DNA from: Acuticoccus kalidii
GTDB lineage: Bacteria > Pseudomonadota > Alphaproteobacteria > Rhizobiales > Amorphaceae
Assembly: GCF_021556395.1 (NCBI RefSeq)
Contig: NZ_JAKGCS010000017.1
Location: 124,001 to 188,000, forward strand
Reading direction: 5' to 3'
DNA: 64,000 bases
Shown piece after piece: positions 35,843 to 46,031 of the stretch (the stretch's first letter is position 1; every line of letters starts with the position of its first letter). The notes beneath the pieces were generated by a model. It did no database searches, was not told the DNA's origin, and saw only the letters and a program-made list of their open reading frames with translations. The position numbers were made by a program, and so were the translations under genes.

Positions 35843-35869
35843 TTTCCCGTTCAATTACAAGCGATTAGC

Positions 35870-35898
35870 CTGTCGTATAAGTTTCATCCAACTGACAT
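35870..35898 (+). promoter_or_regulatory. Pho box with three heptamers
   Basis: CTGTCGT, GTTTCAT and CTGACAT at 35870-35876, 35881-35887 and 35892-35898 are separated by exactly 4 bp, giving the 11-bp repeat of PhoB sites (consensus CTGTCAT). It lies about 90 bp before pstS and indicates PhoB activation of pstSCAB-phoU-phoB under phosphate starvation. Confidence 0.8.
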
Positions 35899-35987
35899 AA
35901 GACGTTCTGGAAGGCCTCCTAACCAAGGGCCAGCGCGGACGGACATTCGCCCGCCACGCCGAGACCCCAACCCGAGGGAGCATTCCA

Positions 35988-37028
35988 GTGAAGTTCAATC
36001 AGCTCGCGAGCGCCGCCGCGATCGCCGCTGCCGGTGCGCTCGTCGCCACCGCCGCCTCTGCTCAGTCGCGCGACACCATCCAGATCGCCGGGTCGTCGAC
36101 GGTTCTGCCGTTCGCCTCGGTCGTCGCCGAAGAGTTCGGCAACACCTATCCCGAGTTCAACACGCCGGTCGTCGGCTCCGGCGGTTCGTCGGGCGGCCTT
36201 CGCCAGTTCTGCCAGGGCGTCGGCGAAAACACGATCGACATCGCGAATGCCTCGCGCCGCATCCGCTCGGGCGAGATCGAAGCCTGCGGCGAAGCCGGCG
36301 TCGAGAACATCGTCGAAGTCCGCATCGGTTATGACGGCATCGTCTTCGCCTCCGACGTGTCGACCGGCCATTTCGAGCTGACCCCGGCGCAGATTTTCCA
36401 GGCGATCGCCGCGAAGGTGCCGCAGGACGGCGAGCTCGTCGACAACCCGTACACCAACTGGAGCGAGATCGACTCGAGCCTGCCGGACCAGGACATCACC
36501 CTCGTCATTCCGGGCACCAACCACGGCACCCGCGAAGTGTTCGAGGAAAAGGTGATCGCGCCGGGCTGCGAGTCCTTTGAAGTCGTCGAAGCGCTCGACG
36601 ATGACGCCAAAGAGGCCGCCTGCCTTTCCTTCCGCCAGGATGGCCGCGTGATCGAGGTCGCCGGCGACTACACCGAGACGCTCGGCCGTCTCGACGCCCA
36701 GCCGAACGCCATCGGCGTCTTCGGCCTCTCCTTCTACGACCAGAACCGTGACCGTCTCCAGGTCGCCACGGTCGACGGCGTGGAGCCCTCGCTCGAGACG
36801 ATCGCGTCGGGTGAATATCCGGTGTCGCGTCCGCTCTTCTTCTACATCAAGGGCGAGCATGTCGGCGTCATCCCCGGCATCCAGGACTATGCGCTCTATT
36901 TCCTCTCCGACGGCGTGTCGGGTGCCGGCTCGATGCTCGAGAATATCGGCCTGATCCCGCTCTCCGACGACGAGCGCCAGGCGCAGATCGACAAGATCGA
37001 GAACAAGACCACGGTCGAGCTCAACTGA
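35988..37028 (+). CDS. pstS: Phosphate-binding periplasmic protein PstS
   Basis: 346 residues. Sec signal peptide (cleavage near TAASAQ, residue 25) followed by the PstS fold with phosphate-contacting IAGSSTVLPF, GSGGSSGGLRQF and PGTNHGTREVF. It captures phosphate for PstCAB. A clear ribosome site (GAGGGAGC) precedes ATG 35988, and the Pho box is upstream. A strong hairpin follows the gene. Confidence 0.97.
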   Translation: MKFNQLASAAAIAAAGALVATAASAQSRDTIQIAGSSTVLPFASVVAEEFGNTYPEFNTPVVGSGGSSGGLRQFCQGVGENTIDIANASRRIRSGEIEACGEAGVENIVEVRIGYDGIVFASDVSTGHFELTPAQIFQAIAAKVPQDGELVDNPYTNWSEIDSSLPDQDITLVIPGTNHGTREVFEEKVIAPGCESFEVVEALDDDAKEAACLSFRQDGRVIEVAGDYTETLGRLDAQPNAIGVFGLSFYDQNRDRLQVATVDGVEPSLETIASGEYPVSRPLFFYIKGEHVGVIPGIQDYALYFLSDGVSGAGSMLENIGLIPLSDDERQAQIDKIENKTTVELN

Positions 37029-37062
37029 TCGACCGCGTTCCGACGCACTTGCTCCTTCACCT

Positions 37063-37089
37063 GGACCCGCCGGCCGCGTCGGCGGGTCC
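37063..37089 (+). terminator. Perfect 10-bp hairpin between pstS and pstC
   Basis: GGACCCGCCG (37063-37072) pairs exactly with CGGCGGGTCC (37080-37089) around a 7-nt loop and is followed by TTGTTGG. This is a partial terminator or mRNA stabiliser that would make pstS transcripts more abundant than those of the membrane components. Confidence 0.65.
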
Positions 37090-37174
37090 TTGTTGGCCCA
37101 AACCATACTGACGGACTGACCGTTCGCCGCCGCGCCCCGCGCGGTCGATTTCTCCGAGCCTTCGGGACACTTAC

Positions 37175-38548
37175 GTGAACACGTTCATCGTCGTCGCCAT
37201 CATTCTGATCGCGCTCGGTTTCGCCTACAATTGGGGGGCCCGCGCAAGCCGCTCCGTGGCGAACCGGACCGGCGCGAAAATGCACTCCCGGCCGATTTAT
37301 TACGGCGTCTATGTGATGCTGTGGTGCGCGGTGCCGGCCGCGCTCGTCCTCGTCCTTTATCTCGTCTTCCAGCCGATGATCGTCGACGCGGTGATTGGCG
37401 GCTACCTCCCCGCCGACGTCGCCGCCGATCCCGGCGCGACCCGGACCGCGATGCGCAATATCGAGGCGATCGCCAGCGGCTACGGCATCATCGGCGATGT
37501 CGAGCCCTACCAGCAGGACGCCGCGGACGCGCTCAGCGCGTTCACGCTCACCGCCCGCCTCGCCCTCATCGCCCTCGCGGCGGCGGCGGCCATCGGCGGC
37601 CTCGTCTTCGCGCAGCGTCAGATCCACCCGAGCTTCCGCGCCCGCAACCGCGTCGAGCTCGCGATCAAGGTGCTCCTTCTCACCTGCTCGGCCATCGCGA
37701 TCCTGACGACGGTCGGCATCGTCCTGTCGGTGCTGTCGGAGGCGATCCGCTTCTTCACCTTCGTCCACCCGTTCGACTTCTTCTTTGGCACCACCTGGAA
37801 CCCGCGCTTTTCCTCCACCGGCACCGGCGGCCAAGGCGAGTACGGGCTTCTGCCGCTCCTCTGGGGCACGATGATGATCACCATCATCGCGATGGTGGTG
37901 GCCGTGCCCATCGGGCTGATGGCGGCAATCTATCTGTCCGAATATGCCGGGCCGAAATTCCGGTTCGTCGCGAAACCGCTGCTCGAGGTCCTCGCCGGCA
38001 TACCGACCATCGTCTACGGCTTCTTCGCCCTCGTGACGGTCGGGCCGTTCCTGTCCCGGCTCGGCGACGTGGTCGGGCTCGACATCAACGCGACGAGCGC
38101 GCTCACCGCGGGCATCGTCATGGGGATCATGATCATCCCCTTCGTGTCGTCCCTTTCCGACGACATCATCAGCCAGGTGCCGCAGGCGATGCGCAACGGC
38201 TCGTTCGGGCTCGGTGCCACGCAATCCGAGACGATCCGCAAGGTGATCCTCCCGGCCGCGCTTCCCGGCATCGTCGGCGCCTTCCTCCTCGCCGTCAGCC
38301 GCGCCGTCGGCGAGACGATGATCGTGGTGCTCGCGGCCGGCAACAGCCCGGTGCTGACCGCCAACCCGTTCGAGGCGGTGTCGACCGTGACGGTCACGAT
38401 CGTCAATCAGCTCACCGGCGACACCGACTTCGCGAGCCCGCAATCGCTGGTCGCCTTCGCGCTCGGCCTCACGCTCTTCGTCATCACGCTCTGCCTCAAC
38501 GTGGTGGCCATCTACATCGTCAAGAAATACCGCGAACAATACGAGTAG
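37175..38548 (+). CDS. pstC: Phosphate ABC transporter permease PstC
   Basis: 457 residues. Three N-terminal hydrophobic segments precede the binding-protein-dependent permease core with [20 protein letters not shown] and the EAA-type loop GLGATQSETIRKVILPAALPG. It pairs with PstA to pass phosphate into the cytosol. The reading frame opens with GTG at 37175, which has only a weak ribosome site. pstA begins 4 nt after the stop. Confidence 0.95.
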   Translation: MNTFIVVAIILIALGFAYNWGARASRSVANRTGAKMHSRPIYYGVYVMLWCAVPAALVLVLYLVFQPMIVDAVIGGYLPADVAADPGATRTAMRNIEAIASGYGIIGDVEPYQQDAADALSAFTLTARLALIALAAAAAIGGLVFAQRQIHPSFRARNRVELAIKVLLLTCSAIAILTTVGIVLSVLSEAIRFFTFVHPFDFFFGTTWNPRFSSTGTGGQGEYGLLPLLWGTMMITIIAMVVAVPIGLMAAIYLSEYAGPKFRFVAKPLLEVLAGIPTIVYGFFALVTVGPFLSRLGDVVGLDINATSALTAGIVMGIMIIPFVSSLSDDIISQVPQAMRNGSFGLGATQSETIRKVILPAALPGIVGAFLLAVSRAVGETMIVVLAAGNSPVLTANPFEAVSTVTVTIVNQLTGDTDFASPQSLVAFALGLTLFVITLCLNVVAIYIVKKYREQYE

Positions 38549-38552
38549 ACCG

Positions 38553-39923
38553 ATGGCAATCACGTCCCCCGACAGCGCCATCAGCGGCGGCTTCGGCACC
38601 TCGAACCGCGATCTCATCGCCCGCCGCCTCGCGGCCCGGCACCGCTCGGAGCGGATGTTCCGCGCGGTCGGCCTCGGCGCGATCCTTCTCGGCATCTCGC
38701 TCGTCGGGATCCTGTTCGGCTCGATCCTGTCGAAGGGCATCCCGGCTTTCACCCAGGCGACGTTCCACCTCGACGTCGCCTTCGACCCGGAGGTGCTGCG
38801 CATCCCGGAGCGACCGCAAAAGGCGGCGGACCAGAGCGTCGCCGAGTTCAACCAGGAGCTTCTGTCCTGGCAACGGCGCCTGCGCACGGCGAACTGGAAC
38901 CGTCTGATCCAGGAGGCGATCGCCGCCAAGATCCCCGCCGCCGCCGACAACGCGCGGGACGCGATCGGCCTCGTCGCCTCCAACGAGCGCGTGAAGCTCT
39001 GGGAGATGGTCGAGGACAATCCCGCCATCATGGGAACGACGCAGCCCGTGTCGCTGATCGCGTCGGCGAATGTCGATGTCTGGCTGAAGGGCAACATCGA
39101 TCGCACGCTGGAGCAGCGCTATCAGCAGCTCAGCGCCCTTCAGCAACAATGGTCCGACGCGCTCTATGAGGAGGGCGTCATCTCGATGGACTTCTCGACC
39201 GTCCTCTTCACCAATGTCGACTCCCGCTCCTCACCCGCGACCGCGGGCCTCCTCGGCGCGATCGTCGGCTCGGTCATGATGATGGCGATCGTGATGGTCG
39301 TCGCCGTGCCGATCGGCGTGATGGCGGCGATCTATCTCGAGGAGTTCGCCCCGAAGAACCGGCTCACCGACTTTATCGAGGTGAACATCAACAACCTCGC
39401 CGCGGTCCCCTCGATCGTGTTCGGTCTGCTCGGCGCGGCGGTGTTCATCAACTTCCTGGGGCTGCCTCTGTCGGCCCCGCTGGTCGGCGGCCTCGTGCTG
39501 TCCCTGATGACGCTGCCCACCGTGATCATCGCCTCGCGCGCCTCGTTGCGGGCGGTGCCGCCGTCGATCCGTCAGGCGGCGCTCGGGGTCGGCGCCTCGC
39601 CCACGCAGGCGATGTTCCACCACACCCTGCCGCTCGCCGTGCCCGGCATGTTGACGGGCGCCATCATCGGCGTGGCGCAGGCCCTCGGCGAGACCGCGCC
39701 GCTGCTCCTCATCGGCATGAACGCCTTCGTGGCGTCGGTCCCGTCGACCCCGCTCGATCAATCATCGGCTCTGCCGGTCCAGATCTATCTCTGGCAGGGC
39801 AACGAGCTGCGCAACTTCTTCGAGGCCCGGACCTCGGCCGCGATCATCGTGCTCCTCGCCGTGATGATCTCGTTGAACGCCCTCGCCATCGTCTTGCGGC
39901 ACCGCTTCGAGCGCCGCTGGTGA
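38553..39923 (+). CDS. pstA: Phosphate ABC transporter permease PstA
   Basis: 456 residues. After one membrane segment and a long extracytoplasmic region (about 60-200), the permease core shows [31 protein letters not shown] and the coupling loop [16 protein letters not shown]. The long N-terminal extension is common in alphaproteobacterial PstA proteins. It forms the channel with PstC and is followed by pstB. Confidence 0.95.
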   Translation: MAITSPDSAISGGFGTSNRDLIARRLAARHRSERMFRAVGLGAILLGISLVGILFGSILSKGIPAFTQATFHLDVAFDPEVLRIPERPQKAADQSVAEFNQELLSWQRRLRTANWNRLIQEAIAAKIPAAADNARDAIGLVASNERVKLWEMVEDNPAIMGTTQPVSLIASANVDVWLKGNIDRTLEQRYQQLSALQQQWSDALYEEGVISMDFSTVLFTNVDSRSSPATAGLLGAIVGSVMMMAIVMVVAVPIGVMAAIYLEEFAPKNRLTDFIEVNINNLAAVPSIVFGLLGAAVFINFLGLPLSAPLVGGLVLSLMTLPTVIIASRASLRAVPPSIRQAALGVGASPTQAMFHHTLPLAVPGMLTGAIIGVAQALGETAPLLLIGMNAFVASVPSTPLDQSSALPVQIYLWQGNELRNFFEARTSAAIIVLLAVMISLNALAIVLRHRFERRW

Positions 39924-39949
39924 TCGGTTCGCATCCAAAGGATTTATCC

Positions 39950-40783
<834 letters not shown>

Positions 40784-40828
40784 AGCATCGGAAGGGCGCC
40801 CCGATGTGCGTATTGGAGGATTACGTCC

Positions 40829-41557
40829 GTGCAGCAATCCGTGCGTGACCGCGAACGCGAGTTGCAGATTCTGGCCGGCGAGATCGCCGAAATGGGGGGG
40901 CTCGCGGAGAGCCTCGTCATGGACAGCGTGACTGCCCTCACGCGGATCGACAGCCAACTCGCCCGCACCGTCATCGCCGGCGACCAGCGCCTCGACACCA
41001 TGCAGCGCAAGGTCGAGAACCACGCCGTCGAGATGATTTCCGCCCACCGTCCCACCGGCAAGCCGCTGCGCGAGCTCGTCGCCGCGCTGCGCATTTCGTC
41101 CGACCTTGAGCGGGTCGGCGATCTCGCCAAGAACAACGCCAAGCGCGTTCTCGCGATCGAAGGGCGGATGCATCAGCATCGCGTCGCCCTCGGCGTCGAG
41201 CATATGTCGGAGATCGCACTCGAGCAGTTGAAGACCGTCCTCGACGCCTTCACCAGCCAGAATTTGTCCGCCGCCCTCGACGTCCGCAATCGCGACGACG
41301 AGGTGGACGCGATCTACACCTCGATTTTCCGCGAGCTCCTCACCTACATGATGGAGGATCCGCGCAGCATCACCTTCTGCACACATCTTCTGTTCTGCGC
41401 GAAGAATATCGAGCGCATCGGCGATCATGCGACCAACATCGCCGAGAATATTCATTACCTCGTCACCGGCGAGCAGCCCGCCGAGGCCCGAGTGAAGGCA
41501 GACACCTCGGCCTATCTGCCCGCCGACTTCTCGAAGCCGCCTTCAGGGAGCCCCTGA
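40829..41557 (+). CDS. phoU: Phosphate-specific transport accessory protein PhoU
   Basis: 242 residues, two tandem PhoU three-helix repeats, each with its conserved segment (SSDLERVGDLAKNNAKRV and FCAKNIERIGDHATNIAE). It restrains PhoR signalling when phosphate is plentiful. GTG at 40829 has TTGGAGGA in front. The gene lies 45 nt after pstB and 2 nt before phoB. Confidence 0.97.
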   Translation: MQQSVRDRERELQILAGEIAEMGGLAESLVMDSVTALTRIDSQLARTVIAGDQRLDTMQRKVENHAVEMISAHRPTGKPLRELVAALRISSDLERVGDLAKNNAKRVLAIEGRMHQHRVALGVEHMSEIALEQLKTVLDAFTSQNLSAALDVRNRDDEVDAIYTSIFRELLTYMMEDPRSITFCTHLLFCAKNIERIGDHATNIAENIHYLVTGEQPAEARVKADTSAYLPADFSKPPSGSP

Positions 41558-41559
41558 AC

Positions 41560-42252
41560 TTGCCACGGGTCATGATCGTGGAGGACGAGGAGCCCCTCGT
41601 TCTCCTTCTGCGCTACAATCTGGAGGCCGACGGATACACCGTCGAAAGCTGCAGCCGCGGCGATGACGCCGAGCTCCGTCTGCTCGAGGAGCTGCCGGAC
41701 CTCCTGATCCTCGACTGGATGCTTCCGGGCGTCTCCGGCATCGAGCTGTGCCGCCGCATCCGCTCGCGCCCCCAATCGGAGCATCTTCCTATCGTGATGC
41801 TCACCGCGCGCGGCGAGGAGACCGAACGCATCCGCGGTCTCGCGACCGGGGCGGACGATTATGTCGTGAAGCCCTTCTCGACGCCCGAGCTCATGGCCCG
41901 CATCCGCGCCATCCTGCGCCGCTCCAAGCCGGAGGTGGTGTCGACGCTCCTGCGCGCCGGCGACATCGAGCTCGACCGCACGACGCACCGGGTTCGCCGC
42001 GCCACGCGCGAGGTGCATCTCGGCCCGACCGAGTTCCGTCTGCTCGAATTCCTGATGCAGTCCCCCGGCCGCGTCTTCTCGCGCGAGCAGCTTCTCGACG
42101 GTGTGTGGGGCCGGGACGTCTATGTCGACGAGCGGACGGTCGACGTTCATGTCGGACGATTGCGGAAGGCGATCAATCGCGGCAAGGCGCGCGATCCGAT
42201 TCGGACGGTCCGAGGCGCCGGCTACGCCTTCAACGATCAATTCGCCCGGTAG
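41560..42252 (+). CDS. phoB: Phosphate regulon response regulator PhoB
   Basis: 230 residues. Receiver domain with acidic pocket EDEE, phosphoacceptor Asp52 (LILDWMLPG) and VKPFSTPEL; C-terminal OmpR-type winged helix with LLDGVWGRDVYVDERTVDVHVGRLRKA. It binds Pho boxes such as the one upstream of pstS. The start is TTG at 41560 with GGGAG upstream, inside the 2-nt spacing to phoU. It is the last gene of the operon and converges with gcrA. Confidence 0.95.
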   Translation: MPRVMIVEDEEPLVLLLRYNLEADGYTVESCSRGDDAELRLLEELPDLLILDWMLPGVSGIELCRRIRSRPQSEHLPIVMLTARGEETERIRGLATGADDYVVKPFSTPELMARIRAILRRSKPEVVSTLLRAGDIELDRTTHRVRRATREVHLGPTEFRLLEFLMQSPGRVFSREQLLDGVWGRDVYVDERTVDVHVGRLRKAINRGKARDPIRTVRGAGYAFNDQFAR

Positions 42253-42262
42253 ATCCGGGCGC

Positions 42263-42317
42263 CGGCTCGGCGGGTGGGCCCATCGCCCCCCGCGGGCCTC
42301 GGGGTCGGGACGAGCCG
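42263..42317. terminator. Long GC-rich hairpin between phoB and gcrA
   Basis: CGGCTCG (42263-42269) and CGAGCCG (42311-42317) enclose a region with further complementarity (GCGGG/CCCGC). It fills the 67-bp space between the two convergent genes. There is no clear U-tract on either strand, so intrinsic termination is probable rather than certain. Confidence 0.4.
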
Positions 42318-42319
42318 TC

Positions 42320-42877
42320 TCAGTGCGGCCTGTCCTTGCCCTTTTTCAGGCGCTGCGGGAAGGCGATGTCGGCATGGGCGCTGCAATAGACCGCCCCGGC
42401 CTCGGTGCGCGCACCGCAGAAGCGGAACCCGGAATCGGACGGATCACCGATCGGCCAACGGCAGCACGAGGCGCCGAGATCGAGAAGCGTCATCTTGCCG
42501 TGAAGCGGCACGATGTCGGCCGGCTCCTCCCGAGGGAGCTGGGCCATCAGCGCCGCCGGCGCCTCGCGCTCGACCACCTTCACCACCGTCGATCCGACCG
42601 CCATGGCGCGCGGCTGCGCAGCCTGCGGCTTGGCGCGGGCGATGACCGCCGCCGACGGTGTGGAGGCTGGCGTAGCGGCCGGAGCGGGGTTCGTGCGCTG
42701 GCGGGTGCTGCCGCGCGGCTTCGTCGCCTTCACCCGACCGGAGAGGCCGAGCCGGTGGATCTTGCCGATCACCGCGTTCCGGCTGACGCCGCCCAGCGTG
42801 GTCGCGATCTGCGAGGCGGAGTGCCCCTCGGCCCACAATTTGCGCAACACTTCGATTCGCTCGTCGGTCCAGCTCAT
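42320..42877 (-). CDS. gcrA: Cell-cycle transcriptional regulator GcrA
   Basis: 185 residues. The N-terminal helix-turn-helix ([20 protein letters not shown] ... [17 protein letters not shown]) and the C-terminal Cys-rich segment ([19 protein letters not shown]) define the GcrA family; a Pro/Ala-rich linker lies between. GcrA binds sigma70-RNA polymerase and activates promoters carrying methylated GANTC. ATG at 42877 is the conserved start (MSWT) with an AAAGGGGG-like site. Its promoter region holds five GANTC sites. Confidence 0.97.
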   Translation of the reverse strand: MSWTDERIEVLRKLWAEGHSASQIATTLGGVSRNAVIGKIHRLGLSGRVKATKPRGSTRQRTNPAPAATPASTPSAAVIARAKPQAAQPRAMAVGSTVVKVVEREAPAALMAQLPREEPADIVPLHGKMTLLDLGASCCRWPIGDPSDSGFRFCGARTEAGAVYCSAHADIAFPQRLKKGKDRPH

Positions 42878-42912
42878 CGGGCAACCCCCTTTGTCCACGG
42901 CCGATCCACAGA

Positions 42913-43060
42913 GACTCCACAGCCGCACGCCGGCGAGCGGCGCGAACAAACGCGGCAAACCGTGAGGAGTTTGTGGGGCACGCGAAATCGTGCCTTGCTG
43001 ACGTGAATCCTAAGAGATTTGACGAATCACCGTCTATGGTCGCGGACTCTCGAACGACTC
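42913..43060. promoter_or_regulatory. Cluster of five GANTC (CcrM) sites between gcrA and argD
   Basis: GACTC 42913-42917, GAATC 43005-43009, GAATC 43024-43028, GACTC 43045-43049 and GACTC 43056-43060 lie in the divergent intergenic region. Four of them fall within 56 bp, against one expected per 256 bp by chance. Such sites are methylated by CcrM and read by GcrA or CtrA in this class, so autoregulation of gcrA is likely. Confidence 0.7.
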
Positions 43061-43152
43061 GAACCTTGCTTTTTCCCCAACCATCGGGAAGAAAGCCCGA
43101 TCCATCCGCAGACATATCAAGTTTGATGTGGAGAAGCGCGAAAGGCGCCGAA

Positions 43153-44349
43153 ATGACCCTCAATAGCCTGTTCAAGACCTACAACCGCGTCGACCTCTCG
43201 TTCGAGAAGGGCGAGGGCGTGTGGCTCGAGGGCTCGGATGGACGACGATATCTCGACATGGGCGCCGGGATCGCCGTGACCTCGCTCGGTCACGCCCATC
43301 CGCATCTCGTCGAGGCGCTCCAGACGGCCGCGACGAAGCCGTGGCACACGTCGAACCTCTACCGGATCTCCGAGCAGGAGCGGCTGGCCGACCGGCTGTG
43401 CGACGCGACGTTCGCCGACAAGGTGTTCTTCTGCAATTCTGGCGCGGAAGCCAACGAGGCGGCGATCAAAGCCGCGCGGCGCTATCATTATGCCAAGGGT
43501 GCCCCGAACCGGACCCGCATCGTCACCGTCGAGGGCGCCTTCCACGGCCGCACGCTCGGCACGATCGCGGCCGGCGGCTCGCCCAAATATCTCGAAGGCT
43601 TCGGCGAGCCCCTCACCGGCTTCGACCAGGTGCCGTTCAACGATCTCGCCGCCGCCAAGAAGGCCGTCGGCCCGGATACGGCGGCCATTCTGGTCGAACC
43701 GATCCAGGGCGAAGGCGGCATCCGCGTCATGGATCCGCAGGTCCTGAGGGGTCTGCGCCAGCTTTGCGACGACAACGGCATCCTCCTCATTTTCGACGAG
43801 GTGCAGACCGGGATCGGCCGCATGGGCACGCTCTTCGCCTATCAGAGCCTCGGCGTGACGCCGGATATCCTGACGTCGGCCAAAGGGCTCGGCGGCGGCT
43901 TTCCGATCGGCGCGTGCCTCGCGACCGAGGAGGCCTCGACCGGCCTCGTTCCCGGCACGCACGGCACCACGTTCGGCGGCAACGCCCTCGCCGCGACGAT
44001 CGGCAACGCCGTCCTCGACGTCGTCCTCTCGGACGGCTTCCTCGACGCGGTGAAGCAGAAGGGCCTCCTCGCCAAGCAGCTCCTCGCCGGGATCGTCGAT
44101 TCGCATCCGTCGGTCTTTGCCGAGGTGCGTGGCGAAGGGTTGATGCTCGGCGTCAAATGCGTGGCGCCGATCGGCGATGTCGTGACGGCCGCGCGGAACG
44201 AGGGTCTTCTCCTCATTCCCGCCGGCGAATCCACGGCGCGCCTCCTCCCCGCTCTCGTCGTCTCGGACGAGGAGATTCGCGAGGCGGCCACCCGCCTCGA
44301 CAAGGCGGCGAGCGCCGTCGAGTCCGCGGAGGCGTCCGCGAAGGCATGA
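43153..44349 (+). CDS. argD: Acetylornithine aminotransferase
   Basis: 398 residues, class III PLP transaminase. PLP-binding elements are [35 protein letters not shown] and the lysine in [13 protein letters not shown]. It converts N-acetylglutamate semialdehyde to N-acetylornithine in arginine synthesis, and may also serve in lysine synthesis. ATG at 43153 follows AAAGGCG; the frame stays open upstream through the promoter region, which is not family-like. Its stop overlaps the argF start. Confidence 0.96.
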   Translation: MTLNSLFKTYNRVDLSFEKGEGVWLEGSDGRRYLDMGAGIAVTSLGHAHPHLVEALQTAATKPWHTSNLYRISEQERLADRLCDATFADKVFFCNSGAEANEAAIKAARRYHYAKGAPNRTRIVTVEGAFHGRTLGTIAAGGSPKYLEGFGEPLTGFDQVPFNDLAAAKKAVGPDTAAILVEPIQGEGGIRVMDPQVLRGLRQLCDDNGILLIFDEVQTGIGRMGTLFAYQSLGVTPDILTSAKGLGGGFPIGACLATEEASTGLVPGTHGTTFGGNALAATIGNAVLDVVLSDGFLDAVKQKGLLAKQLLAGIVDSHPSVFAEVRGEGLMLGVKCVAPIGDVVTAARNEGLLLIPAGESTARLLPALVVSDEEIREAATRLDKAASAVESAEASAKA

Positions 44350-45257
44350 CGATACGGCATTTCCTGGATATCGCGTCGCACTCGCCTGCGACGCTACGGG
44401 CGATTCTCGACGAGGCGCACCGGCTGAAGGCCAACGGCCGCGGCCGGCTCGATCTGTTGCCCGGCCGCACCCTCGCGATGCTGTTCGAGCAGGTCTCGAC
44501 CCGCACCCGCTTCTCGTTCGACCTCGCGATGCGCGAGCTCGGCGGCGACACCATCATCGCGTCCGGCGGCGAAATGCAGCTCGGGCGCGGCGAAACGCTG
44601 GGCGACACGGCGGCCGTGCTGTCGCGCTATGTCGACGCGATCATGATCCGTATGCTCGATCATGAGGGGCTGGTGGCGTTCGCCGAAGAGGCGTCCGTTC
44701 CGGTGATCAACGGCCTCACGCGCCGTTCCCACCCCTGTCAGATCCTCGCCGACATCATGACGATCGAGGAACGGCTCGGCCCGATCGAGGCGCGCACGGT
44801 GGCCTGGGTCGGCGACGGCAACAACGTCGCCGCGACCTTCGTGGAGGCCGCGCGCCGCCTGGGCTTCCGCTTCAAGATCGCGACGCCGGTGGAATACGAC
44901 CTCGCCGAGGATGTCGTCACCGCCGCAAAGGCGGACGGCTCCAAGCTCGAGGTCGGCCGCGATCCCTATTGGGCGGTGAAGGACGCCGATGTCGTCGTCA
45001 CCGACACGTGGACCTCCATGGGCGACGTCGACGAAGACCGCCGGCGCTCGATCCTCACGCCCTTCCGGGTCGACGATGCCTTGATGGCTGCGGCGGCTCC
45101 GGGCGCGATCTTCCTCCATTGCCTCCCCGCCCATCGCGGCGACGAGGTGACGGATTCGGTCATGGACGGCCCGCAATCGGCGGTGTTCGACGAGGCGGAA
45201 AATCGCGTCCACGCGCAAAAAGCCGTCCTCGCCTGGTGCTTCCGGGCGATTGATTGA
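44346..45257 (+). CDS. argF: Ornithine carbamoyltransferase, anabolic
   Basis: 303 residues. Carbamoyl phosphate motif STRTR ([10 protein letters not shown] near residue 50), HPCQ in [10 protein letters not shown], ornithine-binding DTWTSMG and HCLPAHRG near 263 are all present. It makes citrulline from ornithine. ATG overlaps the argD stop (ATGA), so the two are co-translated. Confidence 0.97.
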   Translation: MTIRHFLDIASHSPATLRAILDEAHRLKANGRGRLDLLPGRTLAMLFEQVSTRTRFSFDLAMRELGGDTIIASGGEMQLGRGETLGDTAAVLSRYVDAIMIRMLDHEGLVAFAEEASVPVINGLTRRSHPCQILADIMTIEERLGPIEARTVAWVGDGNNVAATFVEAARRLGFRFKIATPVEYDLAEDVVTAAKADGSKLEVGRDPYWAVKDADVVVTDTWTSMGDVDEDRRRSILTPFRVDDALMAAAAPGAIFLHCLPAHRGDEVTDSVMDGPQSAVFDEAENRVHAQKAVLAWCFRAID

Positions 45258-45310
45258 ATGACCGGGGCCGCGCAATCCCAACGTTCGGCCCCAAACGACG
45301 AAACCTGACG

Positions 45311-45339
45311 GTCCATGCCTGCGTTGTGCGGGCATGGAC
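45311..45339 (+). promoter_or_regulatory. Perfect 9-bp hairpin containing the start codon of the MgtC-like gene
   Basis: GTCCATGCC (45311-45319) pairs exactly with GGCATGGAC (45331-45339) around an 11-nt loop. The ATG of the MgtC-like gene (45334-45336) is in the 3' arm, and no clear ribosome site is outside the structure. It would limit initiation unless the stem is opened. Confidence 0.55.
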
Positions 45340-45858
45340 GATCTTCTTTCGACCCTCGCCCACGAGTTCACGCGCGCGCCGGGCCCGGACGCGCTCATCA
45401 TGATCCTGCGCCTCGTCGGCGCCGCTATCCTGAGCGGCCTGATCGGCTGGGAGCGCGAAACGCGGGAGCACGCCGCCGGGCTGCGCACCAACATGCTGAT
45501 CGGCCTCGCCGCCGCGACCTTCGCGATCATCGCCGACGGTATCGTCCCGCAATTCCAGGGCGAATCGATCCGCATGGATCCGATGCGGCTCATCTCATCG
45601 GTGACATCGGGTGTCGCCTTCCTGGCCGCGGGGCTCATCGTGTTTTCGCGCGGCGAGGTGCGTGGCCTCACCACCGGCGCGAGCATCTGGCTCTCGGCTG
45701 CGACCGGCCTCGCCGTCGGCGTCGGTCAGTGGCTCGTCGCGGTGGTCGCCTGCCTTTGCGGGCTGACGATCCTGTCGGTGGTGCGCCGCGTCGAAAACGG
45801 CATGAAGCGGCGCCATTTCGCCAAACGGGGCGCCCCGCGCGATCGGCCGGAGGCCTGA
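45334..45858 (+). CDS. MgtC/SapB family membrane protein
   Basis: 174 residues with the family core: LIGWERETREHAAGLRTNMLIGLAAATFAI near residues 37-65, then VTSGVAFLAAGLIVF and GLTTGASIWLSAATGLAVGVG, giving four or five membrane segments. MgtC proteins are linked to survival in low Mg2+ and to inhibition of F-ATPase; this short form lacks the C-terminal ACT-like domain of Salmonella MgtC, so transport or envelope homeostasis is an open question. It sits 76 nt after argF and before hslO, an interruption of a commonly contiguous arg-hslO group. Confidence 0.88.
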   Translation: MDDLLSTLAHEFTRAPGPDALIMILRLVGAAILSGLIGWERETREHAAGLRTNMLIGLAAATFAIIADGIVPQFQGESIRMDPMRLISSVTSGVAFLAAGLIVFSRGEVRGLTTGASIWLSAATGLAVGVGQWLVAVVACLCGLTILSVVRRVENGMKRRHFAKRGAPRDRPEA

Positions 45859-46031
45859 TTTTGGCGGCGGCGGCGACGCAGCGCCGCCGACGATGGCGAG
45901 CGCCGGCGGGAGCCCCTATATGTCGACCTTCAACCTGATCAGCGACATTGACCACGCGGCCGCCCGCCGGCCGCCTTCTTGGTGACGGAGATGTGCGTGT
46001 ACAGTTTCAAACACGCCGACGGAGCGCGCTC

